Source: VAZQ01 sp963816745
GTDB taxonomy: Bacteria > Pseudomonadota > Alphaproteobacteria > Rhizobiales > Xanthobacteraceae
Assembly: GCA_963816745.1 (NCBI GenBank)
Contig: CAWFLQ010000006.1
Coordinates: 1,488,001 to 1,552,000, forward strand
Reading direction: 5' to 3'
Length of the DNA stretch: 64,000 nt
In this document: piece after piece, positions 38,054-46,320 of the stretch
Position numbering within the stretch: position 1 is the stretch's first letter
How the letters are laid out: the number at the start of each line of letters is the position of its first letter
The notes under the pieces: model-generated
The model's database searches: none
Told to the model about the DNA's origin: nothing
The model's input: only the letters and a program-made list of their open reading frames with translations
Position numbers and translations under genes: made by a program

Positions 38054-38999
38054 CTATGCCGGAAGCCCCAACCATCGCCCGACCACCCGCAGCGGGCGGC
38101 GGCTCGCGCGCTCCATCCGGAGAATGCGATCGATGAGCGGCTGAAGCAGCGGCCCGGCTGCGGCGTCGAGCTCGCCGACAACAATGTGGTCCTTGACCGA
38201 GGCGATGCCGGCGAGCAGGCCGACGCGGCCCGCGGGCGAACTCGAATTCATCGGCGAACGCATCGGCGAGGCTGCGCACCACGGCGGGCGCGAAGGCGGA
38301 GCACCCCAGTAGGCGTCCGATATCGAAACCGCGGGGCAAGAATCCCCAATGCTCCCAATCGAGCAGCATGCACTGCGGTGCGGCGAGATTGGCCCAATGC
38401 AGGTCGCCATGGCCGACATGCCACTCGTCGCTTTCGACCGGCGCCTCCGGCCCGATATGAGCTACGATCATTTGCCGGATCTGGTCCGCCGAAAAGGTCG
38501 ATCGCTGCGTGCGTGCGCGGCGCAACGTCGTCAGCGCCGACCGCAATTCGACCAGCCAGACGTCGGACAAGTGCACCGAGGCGGCTCCACACCATGGCAA
38601 CAGCGCAACAGCGGGCGAAGGAGAGAGCGTCATGAGCACGGCTCGCCAAAAGACGTTGCGATCGCTCCATTCGGTCACCGCGACGATCCGGGGCCGCGGC
38701 AATGACGGCAATCCGTCGGATTCGTTCTCGGCATCGCGAAACATGTCGCGTGCACGACCGACCAGACCCGACACCTTGAGCCAAAATCGCGCGCCGTCGG
38801 ATCGCACAACGACCGCGCCGGCGGACTTGCCCCTGAATCCATCGGCGCGGCCGCCGACCACTTTCACCGCGAGACGCCGGCTCGCTTCCGCCAGAGCCAC
38901 ATCGCCATGGGTGGTGAGATACCCCGCGCGCAAAGCCGGTATCGGCACCACCCCACGGACGTGCTCACGCCCGACGAACGCGCGAAACTGATGCGACAC
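38054..38999 (-). CDS. Aminoglycoside-phosphotransferase-fold kinase (one frameshift)
   Basis: A small-molecule kinase of the APH/choline kinase fold, substrate unknown. The catalytic loop EWHVGHGDLHWANLAAPQ and the metal loop MLLDWEHWGFLPRGFDIGRL are intact. The start is a GTG at 38999 (MSHQFRAFVGREHVRGVV). Near 38229 the frame changes, then the expected C-terminal helices follow (VGLLAGIASVKDHIVVGELD) to the stop at 38054. Without the shift the frame would run antisense through the Cache-CheW gene. It converges with that gene, 14 bases apart. Confidence 0.75.
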
Positions 39000-39113
39000 G
39001 GCTACTCCTTGCGTCGGCGCGAACCTATCAGGCCGGAATGTGCGTTGAAAAGATGGGCGCGCCGAGCAGCGCCGAAACGGAAAGGCGCATCCCCAAATGG
39101 GCTATACTGATGC

Positions 39114-40079
39114 GTGCAGGAAAACCATCGGACTGACGTGAGAACAGCCGTGAATTCCGTCGGCAACAGGCCTCTCATCGCCCTCACCGGGGCCACCGGC
39201 TTCATCGGGCAATGCCTCCTGCGCGAGTTGCCCAAGCGCGGCTACCGGCTGCGGGTGCTGCTGCGCCGCCCGAGCGTGGTGCCGATGGAATCCGCGAGCG
39301 CCGTCGTCGGCGACCTCGCGCGGCCACAGAACATGTCGGCGGCGCTTGCCGACGTTGACGCGGTGATCCACTCGGCCGGCCTCGCCCATGCCATGTCGGG
39401 CCTGCCCGAGGACGACTACCGCATGCTCAATACCGAGGCCACGATCGGGCTGGCGCGCGCGGCGCAGCGCGCCGGCGCCAAGCGCTTCGTGTTCCTGTCC
39501 TCGATTCGCGCGCAATCCGGGCCGACCGCGGATCACGTCCTGACCGAAGACCTCGCGGCGGCGCCGACCGACGCCTACGGCCGCTCCAAGCTCGCGGCGG
39601 AGCGGGGCCTGGCCGAGCTCGATCTCGACTGGGTTGCGCTGCGGCTCGTGCTGGTCTACGGCGCCGGCGTCAAAGGCAACATGGCCGAGCTGGTCCGGTT
39701 CGCGCGCACACCCTACCCGCTGCCGCTCGGCGCGCTGCATGCACGGCGCTCGTTGCTCGCGCTCGACAATCTGGTGGCGGCAGTCGATGCCGTGCTCGCC
39801 GCGCCGCAGCCGCTGCGGCGGCCGCTGATCGTCGCCGATCCCGAGGCGGTGACGATACCGCAGATGATCACGGCGCTGCGCCGCGGGCTCGGGCGCCGGC
39901 CCGGGCTCGTGCCGATACCGCCGCGGTTGCTGGAAACTGCACTGCGGATGATGGGGCGAACCGAGGTCTATCAACGGCTGGCCGGATCGCTGATCGCGGA
40001 TTCGTCGGCGCTGGCGCGGCTCGGGTGGTCACCGCCGGTCACCACGGCGGACGCCCTCGCGGCGCTGGCGCGAAGCTGA
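39114..40079 (+). CDS. NAD-dependent epimerase/dehydratase (extended SDR)
   Basis: A 322-codon frame whose product has the nucleotide-binding motif ALTGATGFIGQCLLREL and the catalytic region with VFLSSIRAQSG (Ser) and TDAYGRSKLAAERGL (Tyr and Lys, YxxxK). It is similar to sugar-nucleotide epimerases and related reductases encoded in polysaccharide clusters, but no such cluster is here. The frame opens at GTG 39114; another GTG at 39138 is equally possible, leaving the N-terminus uncertain by eight residues. A strong terminator follows. Confidence 0.85.
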   Translation: MQENHRTDVRTAVNSVGNRPLIALTGATGFIGQCLLRELPKRGYRLRVLLRRPSVVPMESASAVVGDLARPQNMSAALADVDAVIHSAGLAHAMSGLPEDDYRMLNTEATIGLARAAQRAGAKRFVFLSSIRAQSGPTADHVLTEDLAAAPTDAYGRSKLAAERGLAELDLDWVALRLVLVYGAGVKGNMAELVRFARTPYPLPLGALHARRSLLALDNLVAAVDAVLAAPQPLRRPLIVADPEAVTIPQMITALRRGLGRRPGLVPIPPRLLETALRMMGRTEVYQRLAGSLIADSSALARLGWSPPVTTADALAALARS

Positions 40080-40099
40080 CGTCGCAATGCTTGAAACGA

Positions 40100-40126
40100 A
40101 AATGCCCGGCCAAAGGCCGGGCATTT
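40100..40126. terminator. Bidirectional hairpin terminator
   Basis: AAATGCCCGGCC and GGCCGGGCATTT form a 12-base stem with a three-base loop, with A-rich sequence before and T after. It lies between convergent genes (epimerase and L,D-transpeptidase) and can serve both strands. Confidence 0.88.
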
Positions 40127-40145
40127 TGTGAGAAATTGCTCGCGA

Positions 40146-41585
40146 TCAGCGCGTCAGGACGATGAAGTCCGTGCCGTTGCCGGTTTCCGGTCCAAGTCCC
40201 TGATCGGAGATGATCAGCGAGGCGCCGGGCGACATCAGCTCGGAGATCCGGTCGAGCGCATCCTGCGGGATGGTGACGCGATCGAGCGCCTCGTTCGCGT
40301 TCGATGCGGGCCCGGTGTACTCCCGCACGCCCTTCTCGGACTTCTTGGCCGATCCGCCACCCGGCATCGACATCACGTTCCAGCGCATGGTCGTGTTGTC
40401 ATCCTTGAGCGCGAGTGCGGTGTAGACGTGGGTGCCGAGCGGCTTCTCCGGATGCTCGAACGTCACCGGCGTGCTGAACACGGGATCGAAACCCTTGCGC
40501 ACGAACAGCTTGCCTTCCTTGCGGCTGATGAACACGGAGATCGGACCGGGCTTGAGCGGCTTGATCTCGGCCACCGAGTTGGTGGCGACCGACCGGGCGC
40601 GGCGGACCTTCGGCGCCTCGAATGTGTCGTAGGCCGACCGCACGACCTCGGAGGAAGTCGCCGGCGTCTCGCGCGGATTCTTGATCGCATAGGCGATCGC
40701 ATCGAGCGCGGGATCGGCGACCTTCGATGCATCGGACGCCGTAGCATTGCGCGCCGCCACTGCGGGCTTCTTATCCGCGAGCTGGGCGACTTCCAGAACG
40801 CCGTAAGCGGCCTTCACGCGCTCCGCCGAAGTGATGCCCGGTGCATCCTTGCTGTCGATCTTGACGTCAATCTTGTTATCGATCTTGGGCTCGAGCGGCT
40901 CGCGCTTGAGCGTGAACAGCCGAGCATTGGCGATCGGGACCGGCGTGACCTCGCCGCGGGTGACGATGACGCGCACGCCGAGCCTGGTGACGCCCCACAA
41001 TTGCTTGGCGAAGGCCTCGGGCAAACGGATGCAGCCGTGGGACGCCGGATGGTTCGGGACGATGCCCTGATGCATGGCGACGCCGGACCAGGTGATCCGC
41101 TGCATGTAGAACATCGGGGCGTCGTCGTAGAGGTTGGAGCGGTGCCAGCGATCTTTCTGGATGACGCTGAACACGCCGGTCGGTGTCGGGTGGCTCGGCG
41201 TGCCGGTGGAGACGCGCGAATGCGCGATCGGCCGGCCGTCGGAGTACAGCGTCAACTGCTGCTTATCGAGCGAGACGATGACGGTGAGCAGTCCCTTGGC
41301 CTTGGACGGGAGATCCTGCTCGCCCTCCTTCTCCTTCGCTGCGGCCTTGTCGCGCGACGCAGTGGTGACGCTCGGCCGCACAGGACGCTGCGCCGGGCGG
41401 GTGAAGTCCGCCTGCGGCACTGCCGCGGGTGGCGGCGCCACGCTCGGCTGCAGATTGAACGGAAGTGCCGCCGCGGGCGCGGCAAAGCCGGCGAGCAGGC
41501 CGATGCCCGCTGTCATGGCCAGAAGGCCTTCCCGATGGCGGACAGGAGGTGATTGGCCCGGACCGGGCCGCTGAAATTTCTGCAC
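40146..41585 (-). CDS. L,D-transpeptidase (YkuD) with a second, degenerate YkuD-like lobe
   Basis: A 479-residue exported enzyme that forms 3-3 cross-links in peptidoglycan or attaches proteins to it. It has a signal-like helix (residues 22-41), a Pro/Ala-rich linker, then a YkuD domain with the catalytic motif HPASHGCIRLPEAF (His183, Cys185). After a long linker, residues from about 330 repeat the fold pattern (ISVFISRKEGKLFVRKGFD, PVTFEHPEKPLGTHVYTAL, RWNVMSMPGG), but without the HGC motif. The second lobe is therefore probably structural. The start is a GTG at 41585. The gene converges with the epimerase gene across a terminator. Confidence 0.88.
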   Translation of the reverse strand: MQKFQRPGPGQSPPVRHREGLLAMTAGIGLLAGFAAPAAALPFNLQPSVAPPPAAVPQADFTRPAQRPVRPSVTTASRDKAAAKEKEGEQDLPSKAKGLLTVIVSLDKQQLTLYSDGRPIAHSRVSTGTPSHPTPTGVFSVIQKDRWHRSNLYDDAPMFYMQRITWSGVAMHQGIVPNHPASHGCIRLPEAFAKQLWGVTRLGVRVIVTRGEVTPVPIANARLFTLKREPLEPKIDNKIDVKIDSKDAPGITSAERVKAAYGVLEVAQLADKKPAVAARNATASDASKVADPALDAIAYAIKNPRETPATSSEVVRSAYDTFEAPKVRRARSVATNSVAEIKPLKPGPISVFISRKEGKLFVRKGFDPVFSTPVTFEHPEKPLGTHVYTALALKDDNTTMRWNVMSMPGGGSAKKSEKGVREYTGPASNANEALDRVTIPQDALDRISELMSPGASLIISDQGLGPETGNGTDFIVLTR

Positions 41586-41754
41586 GGACGCCCCCTTATG
41601 TACCGATGTGCCGGACCTGCCCTGACAGGTTCCGAACTGGGCTCTAGAGGATTAGTCGCGCAGCACCTGCAAAAGGTTCGATTGGAATACCGCCTTATTT
41701 TTCAACAAATTGCGACCGGCTTTCCAGCAGAATCGGCGTGAACGTCCAGAGTGT

Positions 41755-41830
41755 TGGCGGGGGAGGCAGGGATCGAACCCGCGCTGACGCGGCTTTGGAG
41801 ACCGCCGCTCTTCCGCTGAGCTACACCCCC
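41755..41830 (-). tRNA. tRNA-Trp (anticodon CCA), divergent
   Basis: A 76-base cloverleaf with encoded CCA. The anticodon arm is GCGGT-CTCCAAA-GCCGC. The acceptor pairs GGGGGTG with CTCCCCC, leaving a T-T mismatch at the sixth pair. The D-loop is short (AGCGGAA). It is the most downstream member of the array and may be an extra copy rather than the main tRNA-Trp. Confidence 0.85.
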
Positions 41831-41846
41831 GTATGTCATCTCGGCG

Positions 41847-41937
41847 CGCGCCGACGAGCCCGGTTCAGGGCGAGTGTCCGGCGCGCGCACACGATAGATT
41901 TGCCGCGCTGGCCGCTCGCTGCGCTCGCCAGCGCGGC
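41847..41937 (+). repeat. Second copy of the palindromic repeat found in addA
   Basis: The 91 bases here match 19141-19229 almost completely: the first 39 bases are identical, and the terminal hairpin CCGCGCTGG / CCAGCGCGG is the same. It stands between tRNA-Trp and tRNA-His. No gene is carried by the element. Confidence 0.8.
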
Positions 41938-41967
41938 GCCCACATGAACGCGACGCCGCTCTAGAAT

Positions 41968-42042
41968 TGGTCCCTGGGGCACGAATCGAACGTGCGTTAC
42001 CTGATCCACATTCAGGCGTTCTGCCGCTGAACTACCGCAGGG
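41968..42042 (-). tRNA. tRNA-His (anticodon GTG), divergent
   Basis: A 75-base cloverleaf with CCA, anticodon arm CCTGA-ATGTGGA-TCAGG. Acceptor CCCTGCG pairs with CCCAGGG except for a C-C mismatch at the sixth pair. The discriminator is A, and no extra 5' G is evident, as is known for alphaproteobacterial tRNA-His. Confidence 0.82.
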
Positions 42043-42043
42043 C

Positions 42044-42118
42044 TGGTGCCGATGGGCTGATTTGAACAACCGACCTTCGCCGTATGAGAGCGCCGCTCTT
42101 CCGCTGAGCTACACCGGC
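42044..42118 (-). tRNA. tRNA with anticodon CAT (Met or Ile2)
   Basis: A 75-base tRNA one base from tRNA-His. Acceptor GCCGGTG pairs with CATCGGC (one G-T). The anticodon arm is GCGCT-CTCATAC-GGCGA, with a G-A mismatch at the outer pair and a T-G at the inner. CAT could be elongator Met or, if the C is modified to lysidine, Ile; the sequence does not decide. Confidence 0.78.
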
Positions 42119-42151
42119 TTGTTTGCTGGATCCTGGTACAGATCCGTTCTG

Positions 42152-42505
42152 CTACTTCGTGCGCTTGAGAATCATTTTCCACGCGCAACTGAGACTGTTG
42201 AATGTGCCTTCGAACGAATTGCCGACGAACTTTCCCACGAGGTGCTGGAAGCCGATCGTGGCCCCGAACCCGCCATCGTCGTGAACCGTTCCATGAATGC
42301 TCTGCAAGCCGGGCTCGAACCGCGCGTCCCCGGTGACGACCTTGCCGGCGACAGTCAGCGTGACGACGGCCGGACGGCATCGGCCTCCGGCGGCCGTGGC
42401 GGAGCCGCTCCATTCACCGTCGTAGGCGCCCTCGGCACGACCATGCCCAGGCTGCAACAGGAGCAGCAGTGGGGCGACCGACGCAATCCGAAGCAGACGC
42501 TTCAT
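42152..42505 (-). CDS. Small secreted protein of unknown function
   Basis: A 117-residue protein, start MKRLLRIASVAPLLLLLQPG with a clear signal peptide ending near GRAEG. The mature part begins YDGEWSGSATAAGGRCRPAV and has Gly/Val beta-strand patterns (LTVAGKVVTGDARF, GTVHDDGGFGATIGF) and two Cys (GRCRP, LSCAW) that could pair. It resembles small periplasmic beta proteins of Hyphomicrobiales, but I cannot assign a function. It lies inside the tRNA array on the same strand, 33 bases before the CAT tRNA. Confidence 0.72.
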   Translation of the reverse strand: MKRLLRIASVAPLLLLLQPGHGRAEGAYDGEWSGSATAAGGRCRPAVVTLTVAGKVVTGDARFEPGLQSIHGTVHDDGGFGATIGFQHLVGKFVGNSFEGTFNSLSCAWKMILKRTK

Positions 42506-42647
42506 TGCACTCTCGCTGCCGTAGGGCCCGTGAGCTCCTGTTGTCGGCACGGCGGACGCGAGCATACGCCAGCGCCGGGGCTTGCACAGCGGCAACAATG
42601 ACGCCCCCACCTCGAGGGGCGGGGATTCGGAGCAACGGCGCCCGCGA

Positions 42648-42721
42648 TGGCTCCCCCTCATGGATTCGAACCACGATTTCCGCATTCAAAGTGCGGCGTC
42701 CTGCCGTTAGACGAAGAGGGA
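42648..42721 (-). tRNA. tRNA-Gln (anticodon TTG)
   Basis: A 74-base tRNA with CCA. Acceptor TCCCTCT pairs with AGGGGGA (one T-G). The anticodon arm is CCGCA-CTTTGAA-TGCGG and the T-loop TTCGAAT. The TCGTCTAACGGCAGGAC D-arm is of the Gln/Glu type. Canonical in form. Confidence 0.88.
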
Positions 42722-42924
42722 ATGGTCCCGCCCCACAACCCGAGCTTGTCCGGGTTGCGCAATTACGCATTAATTGTTTGTGAAATTGGCGCGTTCAACG
42801 CGCCTGGCTGCCCACCGAAGCTTCAGCGCTACGCCCGCGCCAAAGAACGATGTTGCAACAGGTGTCGGTCGTCAGTTGTTGACGAACCGAAAACGGCGAC
42901 CTGCCGGACGGAGCCGATGCCGAA

Positions 42925-44097
42925 TCATCGTCCGGCGATGCCGGCGAGCGCTTCGGCAATTTCCTCCGGTTGCCATGTCCGGCGAACCAGGCTGACCGCC
43001 ACGTGCGAGGCGCGATCGAGCACGGCCAATTCGAGGCGGTGCATGTTCACCGTCGCCTCACCGAACGACACGCCGAGCTCGAAGAACGCGGCCAAGGGCG
43101 AGAGCGGGCCGACGGTTCGCAGCAGTTTCGTCCGCTGGTCGAACGCAATGCCTCGATCGCGGCCGTACGCCGCGAGCCGGGCGGGGGTATCGAACGCGGG
43201 GTCGTAGGTAACCGCTGCAAGCCTGACATCCTGCAACGCCGGCCGGCCGTGGACGAGCCGCTGCAGCTTCGCGAGGCTCGCGATCGTCAGCGAGCACTTT
43301 TCGGGATTCTCGCAGCGGGTATAGAAGAACGCCACGACGCCGACATGCCCGCGGAAGAAGTCGCCGAAGGCGAGCATCGAGCCGTCCTGATCCTGCATCG
43401 GCACATCGAAAGGTGGAGCCCGCTCCCGGGGCCGATCCGATGGCAGCGAGGTCCGCGGCGTTTCGTCCCCGCCGCAGCAGCAATGCGGTGCAGCCTGTCC
43501 CGCGCCGGTCTCGCACGGCTCGCTCGCGCCGATGTCGGCCGTTCGCAGCACGTCTTCCAGGAGCCGACGAACCCGGGGATGAAATGCCGCGGTATCGTCG
43601 GCGAGCATCTCTTTGAGCAGGGACGCGGCGCGGCGCCCGTCTGCGCTCGCCATAGACATCACCTGCGCAAGCGTCTGGGCAAGCTCGATCAGCATCGTGC
43701 GGTCGGGCGGCCTCGACAGGGCGGTCGTCAACTCGTCGTGCCACACATAGGCATCGCGCGACCGGAGCCGCCGGATCGCCTCGACGAGGCGGACGGCCGC
43801 GCCTTCCGGGACGGCCGTCATGTTGCGCAACGCCTTTGCCGCCGCCGCGACGGCAAACGGGTCGTGACCGCTCTCGATCTGTTCCAGGACGAAAGGCAGG
43901 ATTTGCTCCGCCGGTGGCCCCTCGGCGAAGCTCGCGAGGACGTAAGCACGCAGCCTCTCGGCATCGACCGCGCTCCGGCCGGCATAGATGGGCGCGGTTT
44001 CGTCGAGCAGCGCGGCGAGCTCGTCCCGGCGCTCCGGCCGGCGGCGCAGATCGTCGATGCCGGCTGCGGCCGAGGCCAGATCCAGCCCGGCCATCAT
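42925..44097 (-). CDS. HEAT-like repeat protein with C-terminal SCO1/thioredoxin-fold domain
   Basis: A 390-residue protein. Residues 1-190 are helical and repeat-like (DELAALLDETAPIYAGRS, VAAAAKALRNMTAVPEGAA). A Cys-rich link follows (APHCCCGGDETP). The C-terminal 170 residues look like a SCO1/SenC domain: MLAFGDFFRGHVGVVAFFYT, then TRCENPEKCSLTIASLAKLQ, where a Cys-x5-Cys pair replaces the usual CPxxC. A His equivalent to the SCO1 copper ligand may be in NMHRLE or SHVAVS. SCO proteins deliver copper; with a tyrosinase in the same operon, copper supply to it is a reasonable guess. No signal peptide is seen. It overlaps the HEAT gene by four bases. Confidence 0.7.
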   Translation of the reverse strand: MMAGLDLASAAAGIDDLRRRPERRDELAALLDETAPIYAGRSAVDAERLRAYVLASFAEGPPAEQILPFVLEQIESGHDPFAVAAAAKALRNMTAVPEGAAVRLVEAIRRLRSRDAYVWHDELTTALSRPPDRTMLIELAQTLAQVMSMASADGRRAASLLKEMLADDTAAFHPRVRRLLEDVLRTADIGASEPCETGAGQAAPHCCCGGDETPRTSLPSDRPRERAPPFDVPMQDQDGSMLAFGDFFRGHVGVVAFFYTRCENPEKCSLTIASLAKLQRLVHGRPALQDVRLAAVTYDPAFDTPARLAAYGRDRGIAFDQRTKLLRTVGPLSPLAAFFELGVSFGEATVNMHRLELAVLDRASHVAVSLVRRTWQPEEIAEALAGIAGR

Positions 44098-45005
44098 TTC
44101 CTGTCCAGTTTCAAGCGATCGAGAAACCGCGACGCGGTCGCCTTCAGGTTGGTCGACGGCGAATGGTCGAGGAGTCGCTTGACCTTGTCGGTCAACACCG
44201 TGTCGAGCCGTTGCTTGGCGTAGTCGGAGAAATGCGTCAGCGCGCTCAAGCAGGTTGCGCGCAGATCGTCATCCTCGTCGTCGTCGTCGAGGATCCTGCC
44301 GGCGACGGTCGCGAACAGCGTCGGATTGATATTGTTCAGACCGTTGGCGCTCAATCTGCGCACATCCTTCGACTGGGTCTTGTCGCCCAGGAGCCGGGTG
44401 AACAGGTCCGCCGACCCAGGGTCCGAGGACAACAGCCGAATGCCCTCCTCGATGACGTCCGTATCCTTCGCCTTCTCGATGAGGCCCCGAACGGCGCTGA
44501 TCACATCGCCGTGGTCGTCGTACGACAGCAGCTGAACCACCTGCGCCAGCGGAATGACGGCCGACTTCGGGTCTCTCAGGAACGCCAGCAAGGTGTCGCG
44601 CGCAAACGGGTCCTTATGTACGGCAAGGACCTCGAGCGCGCCCCGCGCGAGTTCGGCAAGCCTGGACTTTGCCGCCTTCCTGAGCGCCTCGAGATAGTCC
44701 GGCCGATGGGGATCGAGCACCGCGCCGAAGAATTCGAGCTCCTTCAGCTTGACGAGCGCGGCCTCCCTGACCCTCGGGTCCTCGCCATCATCGGCAAGCA
44801 GCGCGACGACTTGCTCGATCGGCAGACCCGGAGGTTGGCCCTTGGCCGTGGTCAGCTCGATAGCCCGGATACGGCTCGCGACGCCGTCGCTGTCGGCTGC
44901 GTCAGCGGCCACGGTCGTCGGCCGCTGCGGCGCCTCGCCGCCTCGAAGCGCGGCGCGCCCGGCGAGCTGTGCCTCGTATTCCTGTCGATAGCTGTCGGTG
45001 CTCAT
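44094..45005 (-). CDS. HEAT-repeat protein, tyrosinase operon
   Basis: A 303-residue, soluble, all-helical protein without known catalytic motifs. Repeats of about 40 residues are visible (VRGLIEKAKDTDVIEEGIRL, LTRLLGDKTQSKDVRRLSAN as approximate repeat units, DLRATCLSALTHFSDYAKQR). HEAT arrays usually act as scaffolds. It stands between the tyrosinase gene (40 bases) and the SCO1-like gene (four-base overlap), so the three are one operon. It may be an assembly factor for the copper enzyme, which is inference. Confidence 0.7.
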   Translation of the reverse strand: MSTDSYRQEYEAQLAGRAALRGGEAPQRPTTVAADAADSDGVASRIRAIELTTAKGQPPGLPIEQVVALLADDGEDPRVREAALVKLKELEFFGAVLDPHRPDYLEALRKAAKSRLAELARGALEVLAVHKDPFARDTLLAFLRDPKSAVIPLAQVVQLLSYDDHGDVISAVRGLIEKAKDTDVIEEGIRLLSSDPGSADLFTRLLGDKTQSKDVRRLSANGLNNINPTLFATVAGRILDDDDEDDDLRATCLSALTHFSDYAKQRLDTVLTDKVKRLLDHSPSTNLKATASRFLDRLKLDRK

Positions 45006-45045
45006 GGACGATCCTCATCGATCGTTGCTCCCGCGCCAGACGATC

Positions 45046-46320
45046 TCACACGCCGGGCCCCGGTATGTCGAACGGTACGTCGTCGTACGCGAAGCCGATA
45101 TTCTGGCCGCCGTTCACGCCGAAAAAGTCAACCATGGAACGCACCGTGGGGGCTGCGCCCGGCAAGGCTGTCTCCGGCGAGGAGGCGAGCGCGCCTCCGG
45201 GGGCGGTCGATGGCCTTACACCGCCGGTCACACCGTTCCACGGCCACATCGTATCATTGAGATTATGGCCGATGCGGGTTGGCGGCGCACTGGGGAAGCT
45301 GGCGGCCAGGTTGGGATTGGTCCGGCGTTTCACCCATTGCCACTTGGCCCACAACCGATCGACGTTCGCGTGCAACAAGAAGAATAGCGGATCGCGGGCA
45401 GCGGTTCCAATCTGACTGATATATTCCGAGAAGCTCATGTGGGCTGCGCCGTGGGGCGTTCCCTCCATCTCCATGAAGTTCTCGAACCGGGCGCCGGGAT
45501 CCCCGAGGGCGATGGTATCGAGCTCGTTCAAGGGCGCGGGCCTGCCGGGGACGGAAATGCTGCCCGGCGCCGTGGTGGGTCTGAAGTTCACCAAGCGGCG
45601 CAAGATCCCGACTTGACCGTCGGTCGTCCAGGCATCGAAGGGATGGCCTGGTGCGAACTGGACCCGCCCGAGATTGTTCGAGACGCCGATGAACTCGCGC
45701 GTGAACAGATTCGGCGCCGGCTGGTCGAAACGCCAGTAAGGCAAGGCGACGGTCGGATCGATCGCCTGCAGCTCGCGCTCCAGGTCGAGGAGATAGGCGC
45801 GGTGCCAAGGCAGAAAACCACGATTGCCGTGCGCTTCCTCGTTCGGCCGTCCGTTGACATGTATTGCTCGAAAGTCCCGGAAGCGGCCGAGGCCATTTCC
45901 GTTGAGGGTGCCGAACGCCGAAAGAAACCGATCGCGCTCGGCTGGGCTCATCTGGTTGGCGTTCTTCCGGATCCTGACCATGACCGGCAGCGAGCCGAGC
46001 AGTGACGAGCTCGATGTCTCCACGACCTCGATCTTGGCGTCGCCGTGCGCGGTGCTCGGGAAGCGGAACTCGCCGGCGACCCAGAAGCGCACCGGGCTCC
46101 CGTTGCGCGGCAGCGCGAGCTGCAGCGTCGGCGTTCCGCCGTCCGAGCGAACCGTGTCGAATATCAGCCGCCCCAGGCTCCCGGCGCTACGTACGGTGAC
46201 GGCGACCGGTGCAGGACCCGCGGGCGCCTCGCGCAATGTGAGCGTCGCTTCGACCGGCGCCCAGCATAGGAATACGCGCCCATCGCTTCTGGCGACCGAA
46301 ACCTTGATTTCGACCTTCAT
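45046..46320 (-). CDS. Tyrosinase-family type 3 copper protein with N-terminal beta domain
   Basis: A 424-residue protein, start MKVEIKVSVARSDGRVFLCW at 46320 behind GGGAGGAG. About 120 residues form a beta-rich domain. The tyrosinase core follows: MSPAERDRFLSAFGTLNGNG, the CuA histidines in RAIHVNG, EEAHGNRGFLPWHRAYLLDL, and the CuB site HGAAHMSFSEYIS with LFFLLHANVDRLWAKWQW. These enzymes hydroxylate phenols or oxidise diphenols to quinones. No signal peptide is visible, so action in the cytoplasm, or export with a partner, is possible. It heads an operon with two HEAT-type proteins, one of them with a SCO1-like domain. Confidence 0.87.
   Translation of the reverse strand: MKVEIKVSVARSDGRVFLCWAPVEATLTLREAPAGPAPVAVTVRSAGSLGRLIFDTVRSDGGTPTLQLALPRNGSPVRFWVAGEFRFPSTAHGDAKIEVVETSSSSLLGSLPVMVRIRKNANQMSPAERDRFLSAFGTLNGNGLGRFRDFRAIHVNGRPNEEAHGNRGFLPWHRAYLLDLERELQAIDPTVALPYWRFDQPAPNLFTREFIGVSNNLGRVQFAPGHPFDAWTTDGQVGILRRLVNFRPTTAPGSISVPGRPAPLNELDTIALGDPGARFENFMEMEGTPHGAAHMSFSEYISQIGTAARDPLFFLLHANVDRLWAKWQWVKRRTNPNLAASFPSAPPTRIGHNLNDTMWPWNGVTGGVRPSTAPGGALASSPETALPGAAPTVRSMVDFFGVNGGQNIGFAYDDVPFDIPGPGV

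Noticed and set aside
40128..41552. 474-codon plus-strand ORF opposite the L,D-transpeptidase
   Set aside because: Shadow frame; the minus-strand gene has the catalytic HGC motif.
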